A DNA stretch of 6,746 nt from Clostridia bacterium (GTDB lineage: Bacteria > Bacillota > Clostridia > Christensenellales > Aristaeellaceae): contig JAUNBY010000172.1 in assembly GCA_030526935.1 (NCBI GenBank), positions 1 to 6,746 on the forward strand. Direction: 5' to 3'. Under the pieces are notes generated by a model, which had not been told where the DNA came from, did not search any database, and saw only the letters and a list, made by a program, of their open reading frames with translations. Position 1 is the first letter of the stretch, and each line of letters starts with the position of its first letter. The position numbers and the translations under genes were made by a program. Positions 1 through 5,893 of the stretch are shown piece by piece.

Positions 1-1527
1 GATGGTCGTGATTCGAGGTGCGTCGGTACTGTCGTATTCTCGAAGCGATATATAGCTTTCGCAGTTATAGACATAAAGCGTTTTTTCCGCGCTTTGCGCC
101 TGCTCGGTCGGCTGTTGCTCCGCAGTATTTCCCGACAGCGCGTAGCCCGTCATGCCGTCGCTGTTCGCCGCGTACATCGTTTCACGGTAAACGGAAACAG
201 GTATCGCATTGGGCGCGTTGGGCGTCGTGCTGCCGCCGGTGGTCAACCGGCAGTATACGCGCTCGTCGTCGCGCCATACACCTATTATAAAGTCCTCGTA
301 GTAATTAATGAAGCGGAAATCCATGTCATTTGAGTAGGCCGTTGCGATGGCGTCGTCGCCCGAACTGACATAGCTTTGTACAAAGTCAGAGCCATAGACC
401 TGTTTTTTGGTAATGAGTACATCCTTGGACAGTTTTTTTACAGCCGCATAAATCGTTGTCGCGACCTGAGACACTCCGCCGTCCACGTCTGTCGAACCGC
501 TTCCGTTTTCGACCTGCTGATAGCCCTGCGTCGTCCCGCGCGAACCTACTATGTAGTTAAACGAGTATTCCTCGCCGTATGGAACGTATGTTCCGTCGGC
601 CTTGTCTATGGCGAGATCGATATTGTTGAGCGTGGCAGTTGACCTGTCGGTCAGAGGCGTGGAAGCCTCCGCAACTATCGCCGTCGCCGTCTTTTGCGAT
701 AATAATGCGACATTTGAATCCTCCGGCTCGGCGACGGTCGCATTCCCGCTATTCATCGAAATCAGGTAGAACCCGTGCGGCGCGTTTGCGTCCTCCCGGA
801 TCACGGCGCTGCCGCCAAAGTCGGGGGCGCCATATCGTTCGCGCGCCTCGGCGTGAGAGATATCCGCCACGCCTTTGGGGTCATTGATGCCTTCGCCATA
901 GTATCCATAGTAATCTACGCGGTATTCGTTATTATTCAACTTTGTCAGATCATGCGCAAGCAGGAGCGGATAATTGGCCTCTCCGAAATACGTATCGCCG
1001 TTTGAATAAAAATAATCCGCGTCCTGCAACATGTCGCAGGTATACTCCAGGCCGTCATAGCTGATTTCAGCGGGCCAGTACTCCAATTCCCCGATAATGT
1101 AGTTAAGCCCCAGATACTCCTTCGCGAATGACTGCGCGTACTGTTTTGATACGCGTATATCGTAAGGCTCGCCATATAGCTCAAAATACCCGCGCTCGTC
1201 GTCGGACGCGGACCGCTCGATTGCGCCTGTATTATATACGGCTGCGTATCCAAATACATAATCAACTATCTTCTCGATGATATAATCCTGCGAACTGTCC
1301 TCATATGTATTTGAGCCAAGGGAAAAGCTGCATAAAAACCGATTGACGCGCTCATATGTCTGCCTGTCATCCAGGCTTAAACCGGCGGCGGCGGTATTGG
1401 CGGTGTAATAGTTATAGTGACGGTTCGCTTTGTCAAGGTTTGCTTTGTCCGACGACGCAAATGCGCAGGGCATTGCGGTAAGATTAGCGATAATAAGAAT
1501 AACGGCGATAGTTCTTGAAAGTCTCAT
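1..1527 (-). CDS. Exported VanW-domain protein with C-terminal SH3-like region (3' end beyond window)
   Basis: The frame is open for all 509 codons from the ATG at 1527 to the left edge, so the C-terminus is missing. Residues 1-25 form a Sec signal peptide: basic MRLSR, a hydrophobic core (IAVILIIANL), then an AFA-SS cleavage site. Residues 30-285 are Tyr- and Asp-rich and include RVNRFLCSFS near residue 61; they resemble the unassigned N-terminal half of many clostridial cell-surface proteins, which is inference. The VanW core lies at about 285-420: GEEYSFN (318-324), VGSRGTTQGY (327-336) and GGVSQVATTIYAA (350-362). In most VanW domains the last motif reads GGGVCQ; here Cys is Ser353. After a Gln/Thr/Ala-rich linker, residues 484-509 (YVYNCESYISLR) match the start of a bacterial SH3-like repeat, which often binds cell wall. 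An AGAGGTG site lies 4 bases before the ATG. VanW has no established biochemical function, and no vancomycin-resistance ligase or dehydrogenase is nearby, so this is probably an envelope protein rather than a resistance gene. Confidence 0.88.
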   Translation of the reverse strand, partial: MRLSRTIAVILIIANLTAMPCAFASSDKANLDKANRHYNYYTANTAAAGLSLDDRQTYERVNRFLCSFSLGSNTYEDSSQDYIIEKIVDYVFGYAAVYNTGAIERSASDDERGYFELYGEPYDIRVSKQYAQSFAKEYLGLNYIIGELEYWPAEISYDGLEYTCDMLQDADYFYSNGDTYFGEANYPLLLAHDLTKLNNNEYRVDYYGYYGEGINDPKGVADISHAEARERYGAPDFGGSAVIREDANAPHGFYLISMNSGNATVAEPEDSNVALLSQKTATAIVAEASTPLTDRSTATLNNIDLAIDKADGTYVPYGEEYSFNYIVGSRGTTQGYQQVENGSGSTDVDGGVSQVATTIYAAVKKLSKDVLITKKQVYGSDFVQSYVSSGDDAIATAYSNDMDFRFINYYEDFIIGVWRDDERVYCRLTTGGSTTPNAPNAIPVSVYRETMYAANSDGMTGYALSGNTAEQQPTEQAQSAEKTLYVYNCESYISLREYDSTDAPRITTI

Positions 1528-1638
1528 AATACACCTCTTATACCATATTAAACACGATTGCATCATTACGCGTTGAAGCGAACGCTCCTTGTGCCCGTAT
1601 AGCAAAAGCACAATCAAGTCCTTCAAATCATCGTCTAT

Positions 1639-1667
1639 ATCGTAGCACAATCTCGCCGCGTTGTCAA
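1639..1667 (-). promoter_or_regulatory. Sigma-70-type promoter of the VanW-domain gene
   Basis: Read on the minus strand, a perfect TTGACA (1667-1662) is followed by a 17-base spacer and TACGAT (1644-1639). TG one base before the -10 element gives an extended -10 (TGC-TACGAT). Transcription would begin near 1632, leaving a leader of about 105 bases before the ATG at 1527. I saw no riboswitch-like structure in that leader. Recognised by eye from spacing and consensus, without scoring. Confidence 0.7.
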
Positions 1668-1726
1668 TACACAATTAAGTTACATTTTATTGTCGATAGT
1701 AACTAATCGCCCAACACAAATAAAAC

Positions 1727-1742
1727 GCGCGGATGCGCGGAT
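1727..1742. repeat. Short tandem repeat, two copies of GCGCGGAT
   Basis: Two exact adjacent copies of an 8-base unit (1727-1734 and 1735-1742) lie in the gene-poor stretch upstream of the VanW promoter. GC-rich bases stand out here against an A+T-rich background. It could be chance, a regulator half-site pair or a scar; nothing nearby decides between these. Confidence 0.45.
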
Positions 1743-1772
1743 TTGTCGTGATATTCAAATTATGAAGCGGAT

Positions 1773-2108
1773 ATGGCGGATTTAGATCCGGAGGGCATGT
1801 CTGGCGCTGCGAACGCCTGTTTGGAAGAGGTAATACGCTTGAGCGGACAGGCTTTGACGCCGCCTCAACTGTGCGAAAGCGGCGTCCGCGCTAAGACCCT
1901 ATGCGAAATACGCGATAGCCTCATGGAAAATGCAACCTCAAGAACGGGGCCGGCGCACCATCATCAGCGGCAAGGCGGCTGTGTATGCGAAGTCGGAGAT
2001 ATACGCCGACCTCGACCCCTTGATAAACATGTGAACGGTCTTGGGCGCAAGCCCCGTGATATTCGTTCTCCCGCGAGTTCCGAGAAGGCAACAGAGTTTC
2101 TGCTATAA
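1773..2108 (+). pseudogene. Unrecognised frame, possibly a decayed gene fragment
   Basis: This is a 111-codon frame of unknown family with no clear ribosome binding site before its ATG. The first 50 or so residues look protein-like (ANACLEEVIRLSGQALTPPQ, then VRAKTLCEIRDSLMENA). From about 1950 the same frame becomes rich in His, Arg and Gly and stops looking natural. The +1 frame over 1944-2033 instead reads plausibly (GRRTIISGKAAVYAKSEIYA, then DLDPLINM) before a TGA. After that the original frame looks plausible again (LGRKPRDIRSPASSEKATEF). Two compensating frameshifts in an old gene, or a short fragment left by a rearrangement, would explain this. It may equally be non-coding. It is the only coding candidate in the 588 bases between 1528 and 2115. 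I cannot assign a function. Confidence 0.3.
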
Positions 2109-2115
2109 CCGGGCG

Positions 2116-2703
2116 TTAACTATGCAGTTTCTTCCTGATTTCAGCCCAGATATCCTCTCTGAACCACGCCAGGGCGACGGCGACAAACACCGCCGCATAT
2201 GAGATTAGCGCCCTCAGTGAAACGGTGTCGTCCACAACGCCAATGGCAAGCAGCGCTCCCAGCGCAACGACCACGACGAGCATCAGTAGAAACGGGGCGA
2301 TATTGTGCCGCTGGCGCCTAAAGTTCAAAAAGTACACGACGGAGCATATAAGAAGCGTAACAGCCATCGACTGTGTAATCGCGTCCAGCATTCCGCCGCC
2401 GCGAGTTCCCACTGCAAATCCCAGCAAAACTCCGAATATTCCCATGCCGGAAAGCCAGTATAGCCACTGTATGAAGCCGGTTTCGATGATTTCACGGGAG
2501 AATATCATGCGATAAATCACCCATATATAATAAAGCGATACGACGTCGAAATAGTTTTCAGTCGCGCCATTGCGATATGAAGTCATATTCCAGAAAGCCG
2601 CAAACGCAAAAAGCGCCGCCAACATGCATCTGGCGACAAACCGCGCTTCGTACATGCGAATAAAACGCTTGCGCATTCGGGGATAAGTAATCCTGTCTTT
2701 CAC
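2116..2703 (-). CDS. Six-helix membrane protein, DUF6320-like, coupled to an AATase-like gene
   Basis: A 195-residue integral membrane protein with a basic N-terminus (RMRKRFIRMYEARF) and six predicted hydrophobic segments at about 22-40, 51-69, 79-98, 109-127, 136-156 and 163-181. It ends in a charged tail, EIRKKLHS. The layout, the closing lysine/arginine-rich tail and the position directly after an AATase-like gene match DUF6320 proteins of Clostridia. Those usually also begin with a zinc-ribbon (CxxC...CxxC), which is absent here. The start is GTG at 2703-2701, overlapping the TGA of the upstream gene by four bases (GTGA). A GAGGT site at 2710-2714 sits six bases before it, so translation is probably coupled. 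No catalytic motif is evident. A role as membrane partner of the upstream protein is inferred from coupling only; family assignment is by eye. Confidence 0.75.
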   Translation of the reverse strand: MKDRITYPRMRKRFIRMYEARFVARCMLAALFAFAAFWNMTSYRNGATENYFDVVSLYYIWVIYRMIFSREIIETGFIQWLYWLSGMGIFGVLLGFAVGTRGGGMLDAITQSMAVTLLICSVVYFLNFRRQRHNIAPFLLMLVVVVALGALLAIGVVDDTVSLRALISYAAVFVAVALAWFREDIWAEIRKKLHS

Positions 2704-4136
2704 TGTCTTACCTCGCTTACCGACACGGGAATGCCGCGCTCGCGCAAAAGGCGCAGCATCTCATCGCAGAACGCGTCGTCCCTGGTTGCGTTTGTCATGG
2801 AGAAAACCGCCTTGTTCTGACAGGCAACCATGCCGCAGCTGGTGCGGCTTACCCCGGAAGCGCCGAGCACGATTTCAAACTTGTCCACAGTGCCGCAGAA
2901 ATCATCCTTTACGACGCCAAGATTGGAAAGCGTACTGGAGCGCCCCGCCTCCCCGGCATATTTATAGAGGATTCGAAAGACGCCGCGTTTGAGGACGAGC
3001 GGCGTATAGCGAAGCAACGGATTTACGACGGCGGCCGCCGTCGAATGCAGCAGCGCGTCAAGCCGCCGTTTATCCGTTCCTTCCTTCAGGCGCGTTCCAA
3101 CCAATGGCAGAATCCCCTCAAAGTCGGTGATCTCCTCGGTGTCCGCTGATAGCAACGTAAAAAGCGCGAAGTTGCGGAGGGTTTCCGTTTGATAAAAGGG
3201 GCGGAGATTGACGGGAACCTCAAAGGCGATGCGCCCCCGTTTCCCCTTGCCGACACACTTCCTGGCGCTTAAGAACATAAACGCGAGCATCACGGCCGTC
3301 ACCGTCGAATTATGCGCCCTGGCAAGTCGCACAAGCGCATCCGCGGGCATGACAAACTGAATCACGCTTGCCGGCAAATGCCTCGCCCGGCGCTGATTCA
3401 TTTGCAACGCCGGTCTGTCGACAATCGGCGCTTTGATTTCAGATTGATCGTTCAACAAATAAGCGTCCTCCCATTCAGCCGCCCTGGGCGCTTGCGAAAC
3501 GTCCAAAACAGTTTGGGTAAGCGGAATATCCACGCCCAAAATCCGCTGGTATTCCCGGACGAGGCTTTTCAGGAATGTCATGGCTCCCAAACCGTCGGCA
3601 AGGATGTGAAATATCTCAAGTGAGATGCGCTTTTCAAAGTATTGCAGCCGAAAGCTTACCGCATTTTTCCGGCTCAGCCGAAGCGGCTGAACCGGCATGT
3701 CCTTTTCTTCATATATTGGGAAATGCCGCCTGGTCGCGTCCATATAATGCCAGAAAAAACCCCGGCGCACAGTCGTGGCGTATAAAGGGAACCGCTTTAG
3801 CGTCGAAAGAAGCGCAACCTGCAAAGCTTCCGGGACGACATTTTCATTCAGATAAGCGGATACGCGAAAAACGCCCATCTTGTACCTTGTGGCGTAAAGC
3901 GGATAGAGCCTGGCGGCGCAGTCCAGCCGATACCATTCATTCCTATCCGGCGTTTTGTAGAAATCTCCCAGTATATCCCCGCCGATCCTCGCCACAGCCT
4001 CATCTTCTGTCAAACCGGATTTAACCAGATAATCCGCAAGCGCCCGTATATCCCCGAGAATCGCTCTTCTATCATAAGCGGGCAAATGCACTTTTTCGCG
4101 CATCGCGGCAATAAACATATCCGTGGCTTTGCCCAT
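2700..4136 (-). CDS. AATase-like condensing-fold protein with HAAS-like N-terminal domain
   Basis: A 478-residue soluble protein. Residues 1-62 look like a HAAS/DUF1700-type helical domain (DRRAILGDIRALADYL, then GLTEDEAVARIGGDILGDFY). Residues 68-478 match the alcohol acetyltransferase-like branch of the condensation-domain fold: RLDCAARLYPL near 70-80, the active-site-type motif HILADG with His177 and Asp181, VPVNLRPFY at 308-315, and STLSNLG at 401-407. In this superfamily the His of HxxxDG supports acyl transfer from a thioester to a hydroxyl or amine. The substrate here is unknown, and bacterial homologues are largely uncharacterised despite the 'alcohol acetyltransferase' label. I chose the ATG at 4136 because AAGGTG (4142-4147) lies five bases before it; the frame stays open to an ATG at 4193 that lacks such a site. 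The TGA overlaps the next gene's GTG start. Confidence 0.85.
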   Translation of the reverse strand: MGKATDMFIAAMREKVHLPAYDRRAILGDIRALADYLVKSGLTEDEAVARIGGDILGDFYKTPDRNEWYRLDCAARLYPLYATRYKMGVFRVSAYLNENVVPEALQVALLSTLKRFPLYATTVRRGFFWHYMDATRRHFPIYEEKDMPVQPLRLSRKNAVSFRLQYFEKRISLEIFHILADGLGAMTFLKSLVREYQRILGVDIPLTQTVLDVSQAPRAAEWEDAYLLNDQSEIKAPIVDRPALQMNQRRARHLPASVIQFVMPADALVRLARAHNSTVTAVMLAFMFLSARKCVGKGKRGRIAFEVPVNLRPFYQTETLRNFALFTLLSADTEEITDFEGILPLVGTRLKEGTDKRRLDALLHSTAAAVVNPLLRYTPLVLKRGVFRILYKYAGEAGRSSTLSNLGVVKDDFCGTVDKFEIVLGASGVSRTSCGMVACQNKAVFSMTNATRDDAFCDEMLRLLRERGIPVSVSEVRQ

Positions 4137-4211
4137 ATCGACACCTTTTCCTTCTTTTACTCGTGAGGATTGCGATACTATAATGCATTGCACGCGAAAC
4201 CGCAGCTGTTT

Positions 4212-4234
4212 GATTGCCGTTTATCTCCGCAATC
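4212..4234. repeat. Inverted repeat GATTGC-N11-GCAATC between divergent genes
   Basis: Perfect six-base arms at 4212-4217 and 4229-4234 lie just downstream of the candidate minus-strand -10 element. Another GATTGC occurs at 4168-4173. Spacing and position would suit an operator for a dimeric repressor acting on the operon, perhaps the divergent XRE-type protein. Six-base arms are short enough to arise by chance. Confidence 0.3.
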
Positions 4235-4255
4235 CCGGTTTGCTGATCATATAGG

Positions 4256-4284
4256 ATTATACAATACTTCGAGAACGGCGAAAA
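4256..4284 (-). promoter_or_regulatory. Candidate promoter of the AATase-like/DUF6320-like operon
   Basis: On the minus strand a perfect TATAAT occupies 4261-4256, about 120 bases before the ATG at 4136. The hexamer 17 bases upstream is only TTTTCG (4284-4279), so the -35 is weak and the promoter may need an activator. A second, poorer -10 (TATAGT, near 4180) is an alternative. Placement is by eye. Confidence 0.4.
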
Positions 4285-4327
4285 CAGGCTTTCTTTGTTA
4301 TATTTTCATTAATCCTTATATCAGGCC

Positions 4328-4356
4328 TTGACAAAATAGCTTGTATGCGACATAAT
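4328..4356 (+). promoter_or_regulatory. Sigma-70-type promoter of the XRE-type regulator
   Basis: A perfect TTGACA (4328-4333), a 17-base spacer and CATAAT (4351-4356, five of six consensus bases) place transcription start near 4363, about 40 bases before the ATG at 4402. The promoter overlaps the earlier in-frame ATG at 4345, which argues against that ATG as the start. TGACA recurs at 4329, 4356 and 4367, so binding of a regulator over the promoter is possible but unproven. Confidence 0.75.
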
Positions 4357-4401
4357 GACATTAAATTGACAGGTCACTATTATTGTAATGGAGGAGAAAA
4401 C

Positions 4402-5193
4402 ATGGCTCAGAAAAGCATCCAAAGTAATGAGGAAATTGCAAGACGAATCAAACTCAGGCGCAATGAACTGAATTTAACAATCGAAGCGGCGGCCTTGCGA
4501 GCGGGGGTGGGCACGAAAACCTGGAGTCGCTATGAAGCGGGAGAATCTATCCGTAAGGATAAGTGCAAGGGAATTTGCAAGGCTCTAAACTGGAGGAGTT
4601 TTCCAAATGACGAAAGCGAAGAAAACAACAAAACGCTTATTGACCAATACAAGGGTCACAAAGCGTGGTCTCAGTTTCTTGTAGATAACTATGGCCTCAG
4701 GGCTGCACTATCTTTTGCTGCAGGCAGCGATTGGCTGCTCGACAACATTGAACAGGATCTGTCAGATCTAGCCACAATGCCTTCCGGTTCCCATATCGGT
4801 CAATTGGGAACATCCATTCTTAGCGAGGATCTTCCTCCGCAATTCCTGATGCAGTATGACTATGCATTTCTCTATCAAATGAAATGCTCTCTTATCCATT
4901 TACGAATGAAAGCAGAAACTGGAGTGCAAATGACAGCTCATAGCGTTATGGAAGAACTGCTCATCTATTTGTGTAACGAAGAAGCAAAAGCGTTTATAGA
5001 AATCAGCGCAGACACAGACGAAATCGGTGACGACGAGGAGTTCTATGATTCGGAGGACTGGGTCTTTGATATGTTTGATGATATGGATATTATCACGTTT
5101 CTGTATTCCGATGAGTATCTGGCTGAAGATCACCCTTTTCATTTTGAGCATTGGAGCGACCAACAATTTTACATGGAGTTATCCCATAAGTAA
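4402..5193 (+). CDS. XRE-type helix-turn-helix regulator with acidic C-terminal region
   Basis: A 263-residue protein. Residues 8-65 form a Cro/C1-type helix-turn-helix: NEEIARRIKLRRNELNLTIE, then AALRAGVGTKTWSRYEAGES, where the second stretch is the turn and recognition helix. Residues 75-200 look mostly helical, and a conserved-looking segment, DWLLDNIEQDLSDLATMPSG, starts at 110; I do not recognise a ligand-binding family there. Residues 204-241 are extremely acidic (DEIGDDEEFYDSEDW, DMFDDMD). The start is set by GGAGGAG at 4390-4396, five bases before the ATG. It is divergent from the AATase-like operon and ends before a strong hairpin terminator. Three sampled 60-base lines (from 4441, 4861 and 5041) contain 29, 19 and 21 G+C, against 34 and 32 for lines from 3061 and 3961 in the operon. 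This suggests a different origin. The regulatory target is unknown; control of itself or of the divergent operon is inference. Confidence 0.85.
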   Translation: MAQKSIQSNEEIARRIKLRRNELNLTIEAAALRAGVGTKTWSRYEAGESIRKDKCKGICKALNWRSFPNDESEENNKTLIDQYKGHKAWSQFLVDNYGLRAALSFAAGSDWLLDNIEQDLSDLATMPSGSHIGQLGTSILSEDLPPQFLMQYDYAFLYQMKCSLIHLRMKAETGVQMTAHSVMEELLIYLCNEEAKAFIEISADTDEIGDDEEFYDSEDWVFDMFDDMDIITFLYSDEYLAEDHPFHFEHWSDQQFYMELSHK

Positions 5194-5206
5194 TTGAAAC
5201 CACTGG

Positions 5207-5236
5207 AAAACAAAAAGGGACGAAAGCTACTCGTCC
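5207..5236 (-). terminator. Rho-independent terminator of the flavodoxin operon
   Basis: On the minus strand GGACGA (5236-5231) pairs with TCGTCC (5223-5218) across a seven-base loop, followed at once by CTTTTTGTTTT (5217-5207). It lies about 120 bases past the flavodoxin-fold gene's stop and close to the end of the convergent regulator. It would stop leftward transcripts before they enter the regulator gene. Confidence 0.75.
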
Positions 5237-5286
5237 AGCATGTCGTCAGCGCACTTCTGATGGACAAGCGCTCTACCAAAATTCAG

Positions 5287-5336
5287 TGTACTCGCAAACG
5301 ACATCTCTGATGTATCGTTTGCGAGTACAGGTTTTT
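5287..5336 (+). terminator. Rho-independent terminator of the XRE-type regulator
   Basis: Perfect 15-base arms, TGTACTCGCAAACGA at 5287-5301 and its complement at 5315-5329, are extended inward by CATC/GATG with a TCT loop and a two-base bulge. TTTTT follows at 5332-5336. Rightward transcripts would end here, before the convergent flavodoxin-fold gene. On the minus strand the hairpin is followed only by a weak ATTTT, so it may help there too. The stem is longer than an ordinary terminator needs. Confidence 0.75.
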
Positions 5337-5356
5337 GCGTTGACATCGCAACTACA

Positions 5357-5893
5357 TCACTTTAGCGCCTTTCCAAGAGCGTAAGCCTCCTGCATGTGTG
5401 CTGAACGGCTCGTCATTTCAGGCGAACCGCAGCCTTTGCCCAGAATCATGCCGCGGTTTTCAAAGTTCATATAGCGGCAGAGCTTTTCATAGTGCGCCGA
5501 GCAATAGGGCATTACATCGTCATTGCTGTCCCACGCGGCGGTGATGAGAACGGCTTTCAGCCCCTTTGCCGACAGGCGCGTGGTGTAGCTGTAAAAGCGG
5601 TCGATAACCGCCTTGAGTTGCGCGGACATCCCGAAATAATAAATCGGAGTGACGAATACCACCATGTCGGTTGCCAACAGTGAATCCCGAATCTTCGCGT
5701 TGTCGTCCTTTTGCACGCATTCGCCGTTCATGCCGCATTTGCCGCAGCCGATGCAGGGGTGTATGCTCATGTGAGCGGCGTCCAAAACCGTGATTTCGTG
5801 TCCGGCTTCCTTCGCGCCCTTGATGAACTGTTCAGCCAAAAGATTGGACGAGCCGTTCTTATGCGGACTGCCCTGTAATACTGTGATCTTCAT
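5357..5893 (-). CDS. Flavodoxin-fold FMN reductase with Isf-like cysteine motif
   Basis: A 178-residue cytosolic NAD(P)H-dependent FMN reductase or iron-sulfur-flavoprotein-type protein. The FMN phosphate loop is GSPHKNGSSNLL (8-19). TPIYYFGMSAQLKAVIDRFY (82-101) is the family's flavin-contacting and dimer segment. Cys47, Cys50, Cys53 and Cys59 form CX2CX2CX5C within HPCIGCGKCGMNGECVQKDD, fitting the compact CX2CX2CX4-7C motif that carries a [4Fe-4S] cluster in Isf proteins; whether one is present here is inference. Two ATGs compete: 5893 has AGGAG nine bases upstream, while 5899 (adding Met-Asn) has it only three bases away, so I prefer 5893. The frame extends to 6067, but that upstream part is only the shadow of the cyclophilin-like gene. 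It is the last gene of the operon and overlaps the previous one by about 35 bases. The electron acceptor is unknown. Confidence 0.88.
   Translation of the reverse strand: MKITVLQGSPHKNGSSNLLAEQFIKGAKEAGHEITVLDAAHMSIHPCIGCGKCGMNGECVQKDDNAKIRDSLLATDMVVFVTPIYYFGMSAQLKAVIDRFYSYTTRLSAKGLKAVLITAAWDSNDDVMPYCSAHYEKLCRYMNFENRGMILGKGCGSPEMTSRSAHMQEAYALGKALK

Larger units (their letters stand above)
1528..2115. other. 588-base stretch without a convincing intact gene
   Basis: The stretch separates two minus-strand units. From left to right it holds the VanW leader and promoter (to 1667), an A+T-rich segment (1670-1725), an 8-base tandem repeat and the doubtful frame at 1773-2108. No rho-independent terminator was found for the operon ending at 2116: the nearest hairpin-like element, GGGC-TTGC-GCCC on the minus strand at about 2042-2053, is short and has no T-run. 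That operon may read on into this region or end by another mechanism. Confidence 0.6.

Noticed and set aside
18..1265. Several open frames of 76-106 codons within 18-1265, on both strands
   Set aside because: They are shadows of the VanW-domain gene. They have biased, Arg- or Cys-rich composition and no binding sites, and the main frame carries clear domain motifs.
1..1527. Glycopeptide resistance locus suggested by VanW
   Set aside because: No VanA/B ligase, VanH, VanX, VanY or VanRS gene is present in the window. VanW domains are widespread in Gram-positive surface proteins unrelated to resistance.
1528..1640. In-frame upstream extension of the VanW gene, including two ATGs near 1563-1568
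   Set aside because: The frame stays open, but no binding site precedes those ATGs. The extension would bury the signal peptide, and AGAGGTG sits just before the ATG at 1527.
2225..4024. Plus-strand frames opposite the AATase-like/DUF6320-like operon (68-149 codons)
   Set aside because: They show no recognisable domains and unnatural composition, and lie wholly opposite two well-supported genes.
4183..4188. ATGCAT palindrome upstream of the AATase-like gene
   Set aside because: A six-base palindrome with no extension or repetition is expected by chance.
4345..4401. Earlier in-frame ATG (4345) for the XRE-type regulator
   Set aside because: It lies upstream of the predicted transcription start and partly between the -35 and -10 elements. 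The site GGAGGAG clearly serves the ATG at 4402.
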